Under the pieces are notes generated by a model. It was not told where the DNA came from and ran no database searches. It saw only the letters and a list, made by a program, of their open reading frames with translations. Shown piece by piece: positions 12,245 to 23,655 of a stretch of DNA of 64,000 nucleotides. This stretch comes from Phaeotremella fagi. Its lineage: Eukaryota; Basidiomycota; Tremellomycetes; Tremellales; Phaeotremellaceae. A program made the position numbers and the translations under genes. How positions within the stretch are numbered: position 1 is the first letter of the stretch; each line of letters opens with the position of its first letter. The stretch is taken from the NCBI GenBank assembly GCA_001599715.1, contig BCHU01000011.1, positions 372,001 through 436,000 of the forward strand, read 5' to 3'.

Positions 12245-14651
12245 ATGGTAATACCAAATTCAGTGTCAAGGGAACAAGCCTATCTATCCTCAATAGCTAC
12301 CCAACCAAAAGATATATCACCAGATAAAATCTACGAGGTAGGTCGTTGAAAATCTACCACCACTCACCCTCAGAAACTAGAGATCGTAGGTAAAGGTGCC
12401 TACGGTGCAGTCTACTGTGGGAAACACATAGCAACAGGACATGTTGTCGCACTCAAAATAATCAATCTAGACACCTCAGATGATGATGTTGGTGATATCC
12501 AGAAAGAGGTTTCGTTGTTACAGCAATTGATGGCTGGTGCACCTTCGGGTGCTATGCCTAACGTCATTAAATACTATGGATGTTTGATGGAGGGACCCAA
12601 AGTTTGGATCGTCATGGAATACGCTGAAGGTGGTAGTATCAGAACACTGGTGGGTGGAACGATTGGGACGAATGCTGACTCCAGTCTCGAGCTCAACCTT
12701 TGAAAGAGATTCATATTTGCTTGATCGTTAGAGAGGTTCTGGTTGCTTTGGCTTTTTTACACAAGAACGGTGTCATTCATAGAGATATAAAGGGTGAGTC
12801 GGAAATTATACATCACTGACGACAGCGGCCAACATCCTTCTCACGACTTCACCACCAAGGATACTACTTTGTGATTTCGGTGTATCAGCTCTCCTCCCAT
12901 CATCAACCTCAAAACGATCAACATTCGTAGGAACACCTTACTGGATGGCACCAGAAGTAATAACCGAAGGTAAACTGTACGATTCCAAAGCCGACATCTG
13001 GTCATTAGGTATAACACTCTTAGAAATGGCTTATGGAGAACCACCAATGTCAGGTCAACCAGCGAACCTAGCCGTCATGTTGATCAGTGATAAGAAAATG
13101 CGTGCACCGAGGTTAGAAGGTAATTTCTCCAAAGACATGAAAGATTTCGTTATCGGGTGTTTGAACGAGGAACCCAGTGATAGATTACCTGCTGAGGAAC
13201 TTGGGAAAACTCGTTGGATCAGATCACAGGCCAAGACGCCTTTGACTAATTTGAACGAGTTGGTGATGAATTATCAGAAATGGAAGGAATCAGGTGGTCA
13301 ACGTCAGAGTTTGGCGGCTGGGGTCGGTGCTAGTATAGATGAAGACGAGGATGAGGTCAGAGGGGATTGGGAATTTAATGTGGGTAAGGGGTTGGTTATG
13401 AGCTGACGTTAGACTGTGAAATCGAGTCTTTTACTTGATAAACAAGATATACCAGTCAACTCCACCCCACACCCTGCTCCTCAGTCATTAAGACGCTTAT
13501 TCGAATCCTCAACAGACCCAGATCCATTCCAATCATTCGCTCATCAACAACCGTCAACACCGGAATCATCAAACGGTTCAGGTTCATCGACGACAGAACA
13601 AACTGGTAGATTCGATACACCGCCTGAAGAGAGTATCCCAATGTTTGGTCAAACGGTTCGACAGAACCGACCACCACCATTGAACATACCAACCAACACG
13701 GCAGAACCGAGTGATTCCCAACAACCCACTCCTATCGCCAGGAACCCATTAAAATCATTGAGTATAGATACGAACCCGACGCCGACGACTACGACGAGGA
13801 CACAACTCGGTGAGAATTCTTCGACGGTGAGAAAAGCTAGTGGAGGGAACGACGGATTCCGAGGGTTCCAATTCCCGTTAACGAACAATGGGATCGGTAG
13901 AGGTCCAGCACCTAAACCACCACCTTTGACACGTATGCATTCGGCCTCACCAGCTATCCCTTTACCTGAGGATTCACCAACTCGTCCATTCCCTATACCA
14001 ACGAGTAGTCCAATGACGACAGCGTTTAGTCAGGCTCAACCGATGGTCAGACCAACGATGATGCGACAAGCTTCAGTGGCTGTCATGGAGGGTAGAGCTC
14101 AATCTCAAGCTCAAGCTTTGGCTTTAGCTTCGAATTCTGAGGTAAACGTGAACGTTAGTTCTGGGTTGGCGGTACCGGTCAGACCTGGGGGTTTGGCAAT
14201 GATGAGATCGAGGAGTGGGAGTAAAGTTGATCCAGAGGGGGGATTGGGGTTAAGAGATTTATTAAAGGTTGGTAAAATGTCTGGGTTTGAGGTTGATTTG
14301 TTTTAGTTGTCACCTGCTGTCCCTGATATTTCAGATCTACTCCCACCCTCACCAACGACTACCACCGGTCCAACCAAATTCTTTCCAATGCCTTCACCAT
14401 TGAATCAAATTCAACTCCAACCAATCCCACAGAAACAGAAACAATTACCTATCCTACGTCCATTAGATCTTAACGCTATCATCGGTGATTTGGGATCTGA
14501 GAACGACACCAACACGGACGAGATGGTGATCAGAGAACTTGAATTTCAGGTTGATGAGATTAAAAATTGGTTGGAGATTGTTGAAGATGGTTTGGACGAG
14601 TTGTTGAGGGTTGACATGGGGTTGGGTGATGAGTTTGATCATGAGAGTTGA
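12245..14651 (+). CDS. Ste20/germinal-centre kinase, Nak1/Kic1 type
   Basis: Protein kinase of the Ste20-like GCK group. The glycine loop GKGAYGAVY, the lysine in VALKIINLD, the catalytic HRDIKAANILL, DFGVSALL, GTPYWMAPE and WSLGITLLEMA are all present within about residues 30-290. After the kinase domain WEFNTVKS follows once a short intron (13396-13428 region) is removed, a feature of MST/Nak1 kinases. Fungal Nak1/Kic1 acts at the head of the RAM/MOR morphogenesis pathway upstream of an NDR kinase. A long Ser/Pro-rich linker leads to a C-terminal helical region (ELEFQVDEIKNWLEIVEDGL). An in-frame TAG at 14304-14306 separates linker and helix; I interpret it as lying in a 39-nt intron with a weak GTTGGT donor (see findings). 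If not spliced, the protein would end at 14306. Confidence 0.85.
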
Positions 14652-14749
14652 TTGTGGTTTGGGATTTGGCTGGATCCTGTTCATAGGCTTTTGTACAATT
14701 GTTGTAAATTATCATGCATCTAACGACTGTCACTCGATACCAACTACAC

Positions 14750-16685
14750 CTAATCCAATTCATTCATTCGTAAAATCAATTCTACCCCAAAATCAGTAAT
14801 CGACCTCCAACCCAAAGCAGAAAACTAACCATGATAAACCATAACACCCTCAACATGCGTCATCACCTTGATCCGCTCATTAACCCCATGAGCACCCAAC
14901 CTACTCCCAATCCTAGCCGGTGTAAATCTAAAAATATGATGACTCAACCCCCAATAACTGCGTGTGTCGGTGTTACTAGTAGCCAAACTTGGAGCTACTA
15001 TCGTTTCTTGTTCGAAGACCGCTCGAAGACTTTGGGTTAGGGCGGTGAATTGATTACTGTGGAGTGGGGTTATGGGTGAGGGGTTGGATCCTTTTTGGGT
15101 TAGTTCACAGGGTCCTTGGGTTCCTTTCACCAGGGTTTGGGTTTGGTTGGAATTTGGGTAGGTGGTTTTGAATTCGATATCAAGTTTTTTTAGGGTTGGG
15201 AGTAAAGCTTCAATGATGGTTTGTTGGTATTCTTCAAGTGATGATGTTATCTAAAGTAATTGTAAGAATGACCGATGTCTTCAAAACCCACCTCCAATCG
15301 TGAATTAACCACCGCAAAAGCCTCAACCGGTAAAACATTATTCTTAACCCCCCCATGGAAAACAGTAACAGCCTTACTAGTCTGTAACAAATACCTATCT
15401 CCCTCCGAATACCCCGCCAACTCTTTAGCCAATTTCCCCAATTCATCACTCTCAAGATATTTCTTGATGAAACCGGGAATTTTTTTCTGGTCAGCATGTC
15501 GAGTTAGACAGGTTAGATATTCGTAATGCGGGTTAGTTTTTTTTAGTTTTGGTTGGAAAATTTGGGTATCTTCTAGATGGGAGATGAGGTGGGTTAGGAG
15601 ACCTATTGCTGTGTGGGTTGGGGGGAGGGAGGAGTGACCATCTGGACCATGGCATTTTAGGGTTAAGTCGGTGTAGCCTATCTGTTTTCAGTTCTTGTGG
15701 TAGACCATTCTACCAAGTCCACACTCACCCTTTTCAGCTAAAGCAGGTAAAGCGATCAAAGGTCCATAAACATCGTTCAATCCTCCACCACCTTCGTCCA
15801 AGATCAACTCGATCCCATATCCTCCATATCGAGATTCAAGGAGTTTAGAGATTCTACCGGCTCCAAATTCTCCTGAGGATTCTTCGTCCTGTCCAAAAGC
15901 TAGAATCACAGTTCGTTTGAATTCAAATTTTGTTTCTAATAGATGTTCGAGAGTTGATAAGAGACCTATGACGTTGTTTTTACAATCTGAAGAACCTCTG
16001 CCCCAGATCCATTCCTGTTTTTCGTTATTCTTCACTTGGTGACGGTGGACAGGAATCTGCACTTACACCATCGAAATGTCCTGAGAAAGGTGGATGGACC
16101 CATCCATCGTTTGTTATCCCGACTACATCTTGATGTCCCATCAAGACTATAGGTTTGGCATCGGAACTACCTTGAAAAGTGTAGACTAAGGAATAACCGC
16201 CGACGATTTCTAGTTTCGCCTGTTGGTGACTAAGTGTGTTCAGTTGTTTCATCAGTGACTAGTGAGTAGACTTACACAAGTGGATAAATCCCCTTGAGAT
16301 ATTGATGGAAAGGTGGAAAACTATCCCATCGAACATCATGTTCCACATCTCCATCCTCTGGATCTCTCAAATCGTCATAACCAATCGTAGGAAATTTGAC
16401 AGCCCCACTTAATCTCTTAACACTGATTTCCCTGAATTCAGTGGTGTTGAAATATAAAGTCGAATTTGAGGGGGGAGTGTAGACGGGCATGACACATTTT
16501 CCTTGGTCTACTCTCTTGAGAGAGATCCGGGGGAGAGAGGTGAATTTGAGATTTAGGATTAGGAAGGTTAGGAGGAGGAGTAGGATTAGGACGGTTTTCG
16601 GGATACTTCTTTTTGGTGGGTGGGGCTCGGTACTGGGATGAGGGAGGTGATGGGTTGGGTTTGGGGGTTGATTCTTTTCTTTCAT
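14750..16685 (-). CDS. Vacuolar Gly-X carboxypeptidase, peptidase M20 (CPS1-like)
   Basis: Zinc metallopeptidase of family M20, similar to yeast Cps1 (carboxypeptidase yscS), which is delivered to the vacuole through the multivesicular-body route. The N-terminus is a short cytosolic tail rich in Pro and His, then one signal anchor (about residues 30-50, TVLILLLLLTFLILNLKF). The metal-binding VLMGHQDVV, the WGRGSSDCK segment and the catalytic EE pair in GQDEESSGEFGA are all present in order. The last exon gives VYHELILRMNELD and a TAG at 14750-14752 after a 48-nt intron. Five or more short introns. It converges with the kinase gene, leaving about 100 bases. Confidence 0.9.
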
Positions 16686-16988
16686 TTTGGTTCGTTCTTT
16701 GCTTTGAACTATTTGATACTATTTGAGAATGGTATCAAGTCTAGAGACTGTAAACGTTCGATATTAGTTGGTGCCCCGTGTTTTTCGGGTTATACCGAGA
16801 TCGTCGAAAGGAGGGTGATTTACATATTATTGATGTAAATGAAGATGAAAATGAAATGAGTTCATTACAACATAACATCACAGTATGGTAGGGAGCTAAG
16901 AGGTAGCACACCAACAGTCCATCAAATCATCACGTCTTCTCCCTTCATACAGCCACACATTCTTCAAATACCTATTCAGCCAACGTCA

Positions 16989-17440
16989 TCATTCAGCTCC
17001 CTTTCGAACTTCCTCTAAAGCAAGTTTCAAATGTTCCCTGAGTTTAGTGACCATCTTCTCTTCGTCTTTATCAGGAGGTGGCTAGAAGATCCGAGTTTAA
17101 TTTCAGGTGATCTCGAAATGATGTGAAGAATGACTCACTAGTTGATCTAGGAGATATCTGAGTTAAATTTTCGTCAGTGCTATTTCATGATTAAAGTTTA
17201 GACGCAGTTAGACGTCAAATGAAGTGTTATCTGGAGAAGGGAGCTGGAGGGATTGGGTAGTGGAGATTGAAGCTGACTTACTCGACTTCATCTATCGTCT
17301 GATTCGATGGTGAAGATCAGAATCTGATTGTGGGAAAGAAAAGCAAAAGCACATACCAGAACAACAGGTATTCTATGATGGTCTGTAAGTATGATTGATA
17401 GTGGATTTGTTAGGACCACGATTCTTACTTACCTGTTCAT
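16989..17440 (-). CDS. Possible 50-residue protein in five tiny exons
   Basis: The model starts at ATG 17438-17440 with an 8-nt first exon and runs through four GT-AG introns to a TGA at 16989-16991. The introns carry good signals, for example a CCTAAC branch site in the first and GTAAGT, GTATGT, GTAAGT and GTGAGT donors. The product begins MNRIPVVLTIDEVEYLLDQL and ends in a charged helix KLREHLKLALEEVRKGAE. Frame is kept across all joins, which is unlikely by chance. I do not recognise the family. Upstream exons in a longer model are possible. Such a gene would be missed by length-based gene finders. Confidence 0.5.
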
Positions 17441-18424
17441 TTTATAGGTTGGGCTACAACTAACTACTCCTCAAATTGCTATAGCACAGAACCAATTCTC
17501 GTTGCATTCAGACATGAGAAGTGGAGGTAAGTGATTAATGCCACAGATGAAATCCCGCGGAGTTATGACCACAAAATTTAACCAATTTCGGCGATAAAAT
17601 CGAACCTGACGCGTTGTGCCTCTAATATCCTGAAATGGGACATTAAGAGAGAAAGGGGATTTTCCCACCGCACCCAGACACCCAGATCATCACCACCGCT
17701 ACTCCTACTCTCCCTCTTTCCACTTGCACTTAACTTACTTTTATTCCATTCCCGTACATCACCACTACTCATTCTTAAGGTAAATCACACTCACACTTAG
17801 GGCCACTTAGCCTGCGTAGTACTACTGTATTTCATTTACTTAATTCTTATTCTTACAAGTAACTGTACAGCATTGTTCTATCCCCAATCTTATTTAGATC
17901 TCTGTCTCTCTTCTTTCCCTTAGCTTATTTCCCTCCCTTCCTTTTTACACCTCTCCTTCCTTTCCTTATATTCCTTTATCGCCTACGCTTACGCCTTTAA
18001 TCTATTAGTAACACTATACTACGCAAACCACACCACGCAACACTACACCACCACCCCACCACACTATTCTATCCTACCCCCCCTTCGTTATCACACGCAC
18101 GTCCCCCCTTTGGTCCCCGGTCCCCTTCCCTCGCCACCATTACCTTGATTCCTTTAGCCTTTAGCTAACCATCACTTCACCCATTGTCTCGTTTATCTCA
18201 TCTCATCTCCTACTCCCTACTCCCTACTCCCCCCTTCCGCTGTTACGCTTACGCCCATTTAATTCTATTATACACTTATCACACCTAACCTTACAACACA
18301 TTTTACCCCTGGGAACCAAACAACAACATAGTACTATTCAGTTACACCTTGATCATCACCACGCACCCCACCGCACCACCATAGATCTTTAGATTACTCT
18401 GGGCCCCAGAGATACAATCTTATC
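17441..18424. promoter_or_regulatory. Long pyrimidine-rich leader/promoter of the HMG gene
   Basis: About 1 kb without a supported gene. From about 17800 the plus strand is strongly C/T-rich, with repeats such as CTACTCCCTACTCCCTACTC near 18210 and two related segments containing CGCTTACGCC followed by TTTAAT at about 17989 and 18248. CT-rich tracts are common in fungal promoters and transcript leaders. I read it as the promoter plus a long 5' untranslated region of the HMG-box gene; a non-coding RNA is an alternative. Confidence 0.45.
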
Positions 18425-18510
18425 GTGAGTGTTTTATTTTTTTATATTATCGTCACTGATCATTTTATCCTCTTCACCATCACCATAATGTCGCCACCCA
18501 GTGAACACAG
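18425..18510 (+). other. Probable 5'-UTR intron removing an upstream ATG
   Basis: A GTGAGT donor at 18425 and CAG acceptors at 18501 or 18510 bracket an AT-rich, pyrimidine-containing segment with a CACTGAT branch-like site. It contains ATG 18488, which opens a 25-codon frame that would overlap the main start at 18516. Splicing would remove this upstream start. Confidence 0.45.
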
Positions 18511-18515
18511 TCTTG

Positions 18516-21500
18516 ATGCAGAACACCACACTGCCATCATCCTCAACCTCTGGTGCACCAGGTAACAATTGGGATATCGTGAGTGATCTCGATGGCATTA
18601 TCGCTAACCCCGTAGCCACCTATTCCAATGTACGCTAATAGTACCCACCCTCACACCCATCAACGGACTTCGTCCAATCCTCGGTCGTACGCTGCACCAG
18701 AGACGACAGGTGCATCAACTGGTCGACGTGACGATGTCCCAAGTCAAAACGTTTATGGTGATGACAACTTTGCTTATCCAACGAATTACGGTGTTCAATA
18801 TGGTAACTACGGTAACATGGGGTAGGTCATAGTTCCGAACGTCACTGACAATAGTCTCGGTGGATATTCCACTCAATCACCTTCAGCACCATCTGGGTCT
18901 AGACGAACGTCTGGTCCTAAAGTAACGACACCGCCTTCTGCTCAATCAGCCGGTGCTCAACCTTCACCGTCTTCACGTTATTATCCCACTTCTGCCGCTC
19001 AACCTCAAACTGACGGCGCTTCACCTTCCACCCATATCCCTCCTCATACTTCACCTTATCAAGCTTCTTCTGCTCCACCCAACGTCTTGACTCATCATAG
19101 TTCGATCCAGAGTCAACCTCAATCGGCTCATTACCAGGGTAATTACTATAACAACGGTTATTACGATCAGAATCAACATCACCAATGGTCAACCCCTTAT
19201 CCACCTAATCAACACGGTTTCGTTCAACCTCAACCTGGATCAGCGTCGCGTAGTACTGGTGCTACGACTCCGACTATCCCTCAAAGTGGTGTCATGGGTG
19301 AAACGCATCATCCATCTAGGTCTTCACCTTACGATTACTCGAATAACCAACAGTACGCTTGGAACCAACATGACCCAGCCGCTGGTAGATCTGCTCAAGC
19401 TTGGCAAACGCCAACACCTGGGAGTAGGGTTAACCCACAGAGTATGCAACCTGGTTGGTACGGCATGGCACCACCCGTGTCCGTCCCTCAGCAGATACCC
19501 CCTAACGGTCAGTACAATTGGCAACAGCAACAGCAGCAGCAACAATGGTCACAACCTTACGGCTACCCACCAGCTCCTGTACATCCTACCATTCCACCTT
19601 CAGCTACTCAACCCCAAGCAATTCCAGCTGCAGTCACCACCCCCGCCAGCGGTAAAAAGGGGAAAAAGGAGAAGAAGGAGAAGCTTCCTACGGCAACACC
19701 AGATGTCAAAGAGGAATACCATGGTCTTGGTAAACGTGGCCCTGATGAGTCGACGGAAGATGACACTGAACATAAAGAACCCAAGGGTAAGAAGGGCAGA
19801 AAGAAGAAGGAAAAGGAACCATCACCTGTGGCTCCACCAAAGGCTCCAGCTAAATCACATCTTCATCCACCTCGACAGGCCAACTCAGCTTGGCAGTTGT
19901 TCTTCACCGATGAACTCAATAAAGCGAAAGCGGCCGCCGCCCAAGGTAATTCACCGGGTGGTACACCTCATCACGCTAAATTGAACGTTGCTCAAATCGC
20001 CAAAGACGCTGGTGCGGCGTATGCTGTTTTGGACGAAGAGCAACGTGCTCATTACGCCCAAAGGGTTCAAGAGTCCAAAGAGCAGTATGCCAAGGATCTA
20101 GCCATTTGGCAATCGACTCTGACTCCTGAAGATATTCGTGCTGAAAACGCTTTCAGAGCTCAACAGAGGAAAGAAGGGAAATCTAGAAAGGGGAATCTCA
20201 AAGATCCCAACGCGCCCAAGAAGCCGCTTTCCGCTTATTTCTTGTTCTTGAAGGGGATCAGGGAAGATGACGATTTGAGGAATAAAGTGTGGGGAGATGA
20301 ATCTGAAACTACTAGACAGAGTGTTCTTGCTGCTGAAAGGTGGAGATCTCTGAGTGATGATGAGAAAAAGGTGAGTACAAGTATGGACGACGCTGACCTC
20401 AGCCATATCTCCAACAAGCTGATAAGGATAAGCAAGACTATGAAGCTCTTCGAAAGGTTTATGAAGACGAAGCTGCTGCAAGAGCTCGTGGTGAAGACGT
20501 CCCACCTCGACCTATCATCATTCCTGAAGTTCCAAAGGTTACGTTGGAACCACCCAAACCACGAAAAAAAAAGGAAAAGAAGGAGGACGATAAACCTACT
20601 TCACCTTTAGCCTCTAACAACGAATTAAACGTTGCTACCGATCTGGAACTGGTCCCCCAGAATAACAACGGTCCAACACTCTCCAACGCCCCACCTGAAA
20701 TGTCTGTTGATCTTGATCAATCGTTCAACGAATTCACCAACGACACTGGTGACGACAACGACAACGATCTAGGTCCTGGTCACACTGTCGACGCGGATGT
20801 TACGCCGTTCGGTCATTCAATGTCGATAGACGATTTCCATGGGTTCGAGGATCCTTTGGAAGGCATGGGAATGGATTTGGGTTTGGGTGTGGACGAGATC
20901 CATCGTCATAGTCATGATGAGGACCATGCTCAGGGATGGGACGAATTGGGGGTCTTGATGGATACACCTGAACAGAAGGGGGTTGTACCAGAACCATCGG
21001 CACCGGTTAATCTGGTCGAGGAAATTGTTAAATCCATTTCACCAGTTTCGAACCATGAACATATTCTACCTGAAGAGACTGAGTCAGTTGGAACGGTACC
21101 GTTGGCGGTCGATATCAATCCAACAACCGATTTAAATACTTTTGAAGAGATTTCGATCCCGGTTGTGGAGGAACCCGAGTTTGATGATGATACCACGGTA
21201 GCTCCGACTTTGGAGGAAGCTGTTGAAGAGACTGCTCATGAATTGGGGACCGATGTGGACGTGGATGTCTTTGGGGATGTCCAGGTGACTTTGGACGCTG
21301 AAGAACCTTCGGATGTTTTTGGGGATGTCCAGTTGTCTACTGAAGCTGAAGGACCTTCGGACGTCTTTGGGGATGTTCAGTTACCTACTGAAGCTGAAGA
21401 ACCTTCGGACGTTTTTGGTGATGTCCAGATACCTACTGAAGCTGAAGAAACTTCAGACGTCTTTGGTGATGTTCAGTTACCCACTGAAGAAGCTGTTGAA

Positions 21501-21713
21501 GAACCTTCTGAATTGGGTACGGACGTTTTCGGTGATGTTCAGGTTATCGATATACCTGTTGTTGATCAGGTGGAGGGAGATAAACCGGTGGAAGGTGATG
21601 TGTTACCTGAGGTGAAAACTGTTGAGGAGGAGACGAAAGAACCCTTTTCGGGTGCTGCTGATGAACCGTTGGAAGAGAAGACTGGTTTATCACCAATTGT
21701 TACTGAATCGTAG
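18516..21713 (+). CDS. Large HMG-box protein with acidic repeat tail
   Basis: Four exons (18516-18578, 18616-about 18822, 18855-about 20370, about 20403-21713) encode roughly 1030 aa. The N-terminal 400 residues are rich in Gln, Pro, Ser, Tyr and Asn, like activation or prion-like regions. Lys-rich clusters (KKGKKEKKEK and similar) follow. A divergent HMG-like segment (SAWQLFFTDELNKAK) lies near residues 430-510, and a typical HMG box (DPNAPKKPLSAYFLFLKGI ... AAERWRSLSDDEKKPYLQQA) near 540-620. HMG boxes bind and bend DNA, so a chromatin or transcription role in the nucleus is likely. The tail is acidic and carries about six 16-residue repeats built on DVFGDVQ. The ortholog in model fungi is not clear to me. 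Confidence 0.85.
21257..21545 (+). repeat. 48-bp coding tandem repeat (DVFGDVQ units)
   Basis: About six in-frame copies of a 16-residue unit built on DVFGDVQ followed by an acidic TEAEEPS-like segment. Copies two to four are close to 48 nt apart; the fifth is extended. This is in the acidic tail of the HMG-box protein, and copy number is likely to vary between strains. Confidence 0.85.
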
Positions 21714-22600
21714 TTTTTTTTTTTTTCTTATTTACTTTTGGGTCTTCAGATGAGGTTATTGGTTCTGCTTTCTACTTCCACTTTCTTTACCTTGTTGTTT
21801 GGTTGCTTTGATACTCACTTATAAATCTTTATATTACATTTTCTGATTTAATCGAGTGCATGAAACGATGTACTTTGAATCACGGCTTCTTACATAGCAT
21901 TTTTTATGGGCAGAGAAGGCAAGAGCGTCCCAAACAGTACAAGCACATAGTAAACTCTTCTCTTCCTTCTTGGATTTCGTTGATTGGACTTACTTATCAG
22001 GGGATTTACCGAGCATCGTCTCTAATCATCACCAATGACCCCAACTCCTTCAGCACCAAGTTCTCTTGTTCGACGGAACTGAACACCATCTTCGTCGTCC
22101 CCACTATCACCAATAACGACCATAACTTCTTCACCTCTTTGCGATAATCCACAGCCGCTTGTTGACCTGACACACATCAACCAATCATAAACTTCGGCTT
22201 ATGGATCTGGTAGCTCCTTCTAGCCGATGAAGTAGTGAATCCATTCTTGTCTTCGGAGGCTGGGGAAATCAGTCCTGGTCGACTAATGATCTTGTCAGTT
22301 TGATAAGCAGTCGAATCCCACAACCCTTCAGCGTGACAGTGACTCAGACAACACCAACAGCTTATCACGCAACTTGAGACCTCCCTTGCGATTGAATAAG
22401 CATTTCATCATCCAGATCCGCTCTAAGAATACATCCTTCAACACTTAATTCAGCAGCAGAGTATCCCACCAGGTCTGGAAAAGGTGTTTTTGAGCGCGAT
22501 GGCAAAGCTGGAGCTGCTCGTAGGGTCGGATGGATTCATTTATAATTATCGATAAGCTTAGTCTTTCCCCCAGATTTGAAATTATTCTCGTTCGAGAGAG
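21714..22600. other. Intergenic, no supported gene
   Basis: Downstream flank of the HMG-box gene, starting with a T-rich run. Short open frames exist (for example 21860-22147) but none shows a recognisable domain or exon structure. Confidence 0.45.
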
Positions 22601-22604
22601 TTAC

Positions 22605-23045
22605 TACGCTGTTGATGAAGTGACACTACTAAGCACCGACAGTAGACATACAACTATTTGACCTGCATTACTTCGTGTGAGTAGATAGATCCAACGAGGC
22701 TTGACAGGGCGCAAAGCAATTGAGGAGAGGGAGCGAGCGAAGCGAGCGACCTCCATTGAAAGACGAGCGAGCGCAGCGAGCAAGTCTGCCATAAGATTGG
22801 AGTCGTTGATGGAGTGACATTACTATGCATGAACAGACGACGTCCAACTATCTGATCTGCATTACATGGTATGAGTAGAAAGATCCGATGAGGATAGACA
22901 GGGCGCAAAAGTAGGGCGCAAACGCAATTGAGGAGAGGGAGCGAGCGAAGCGAGCGACCTCCTCCATTGCAAGACGAGCGAGCGCAGCGAGCGACCTCCT
23001 CCATTGCAAGACGAGCGAGCGCAGCGAGCGAGTCAGCCATGAGGT
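22605..23045. repeat. Imperfect duplication with GCGAGCG-rich blocks
   Basis: Two related segments of about 190-240 bp (about 22610-22800 and 22807-23045) share, in order: a TGACA(C/T)TACTA start, a CATTAC...GAGTAGA segment, GACAGGGCGCAAA, AATTGAGGAGAGGGAGCGAG, and a GAGCGAGCGCAGCGAGC block. The second copy contains an extra tandem repeat of about 42 bp (CGACCTCCTCCATTGCAAGA...). GC content is well above the surroundings. Non-coding; possibly a mobile or satellite-like element. Confidence 0.75.
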
Positions 23046-23218
23046 TGGAGTGAAGCGAAGCGGAACGACTGTCTCTACATGGCAAGTAAAGATGATCAAA
23101 AAATAGGATTCAAAAGTTAAGTGGCAATAGAGCCATGTCGGAAGAAAAGACGAATTGGCGTTTTTGTTTACTTACCTTGTCCCCCCAACTTAGAAAATTC
23201 AAATGCGCGAGTAGAAAG

Positions 23219-23239
23219 AGCCACGTCGAAGACGTGGCT
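23219..23239. repeat. Perfect 9-bp hairpin
   Basis: AGCCACGTC, a GAA loop and GACGTGGCT form a perfect 9-bp stem about 100 bases upstream of the U6 gene. Function unknown; it belongs to a cluster of hairpins around that gene. Confidence 0.7.
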
Positions 23240-23339
23240 GTTTCTCAGGGGCGCATCGGAATTAAAAAATGACAAAAAAATGCAGGGAACTCGGTATACG
23301 CTTTGAAAGTGTGTTCTTTCGATTCTAAACCCTCTAGCT

Positions 23340-23455
23340 GTCGCCGCCTTCGGGCGGCATAAGACAAAACTGGAACGATACAGAGAAGATTAGCATTGCC
23401 CCTGCATAAGGATGACAAACAACGATCAGAGTGGAAGAACTTCGGTTCTAAATAT
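23340..23455 (+). ncRNA. U6 spliceosomal snRNA
   Basis: U6 is the catalytic RNA of the spliceosome. The 5' stem-loop is GCCGCC-TTCG-GGCGGC (23343-23358). It is followed by GGAACGATACAGAGAAGATT, which holds the invariant ACAGAGA box, then the AGC triad in ATTAGCATTGCCCCTGC and the internal stem-loop region ending AAGGATGACA. Spacing from the ACAGAGA box to the AGC triad matches U6 in other eukaryotes. The 3' end is set near the T-rich run at 23450-23458, as expected for a Pol III terminator. A TATA-like TATACG lies about 45 bases upstream. Exact ends are estimates. No intron is visible. Confidence 0.92.
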
Positions 23456-23536
23456 TTTTATTGAACTCAAAATTCGAAAANGAAACGCATAAAATGGAGA
23501 AAACAGGATCTTTTCGCTTCTTTTTTGTTCGCAATC

Positions 23537-23650
23537 GAAGATTAGCATTTGCCCCTGCAGTAAGGATGACAAACAACGATCAGAGTGGAAGAACTTCGGT
23601 TCTAAATATTTTTATTGAACTCAAAATTCGAAAAAGAAACGCATAAAATG
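23537..23650 (+). pseudogene. Truncated U6 snRNA 3' copy
   Basis: From GAAGATTAGC onward this repeats U6 and its 3' flank (23385-23494) almost exactly, through to ACGCATAAAATG. It differs by single-base insertions (one extra T in CATTTGCC, one extra G in TGCAGTAAGG) and reads A where the first copy has N at 23481. The 5' stem-loop and ACAGAGA box are absent, so it cannot make functional U6. It is either a partial duplication or an assembly artefact. Confidence 0.8.
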
Positions 23651-23655
23651 ATTTT

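Noticed and set aside
22700..23040. CRISPR-like spaced repeats
   Set aside because: The repeats are irregular, the spacing is not constant, and this is a eukaryotic nuclear sequence; a duplicated element explains them.
22654..23085. Minus-strand 143-codon frame with repeated ARLAMEEVARFARSL-like text
   Set aside because: It is produced by the GCGAGCG-rich duplicated DNA; several frames are open through the repeat and no gene signals are present.
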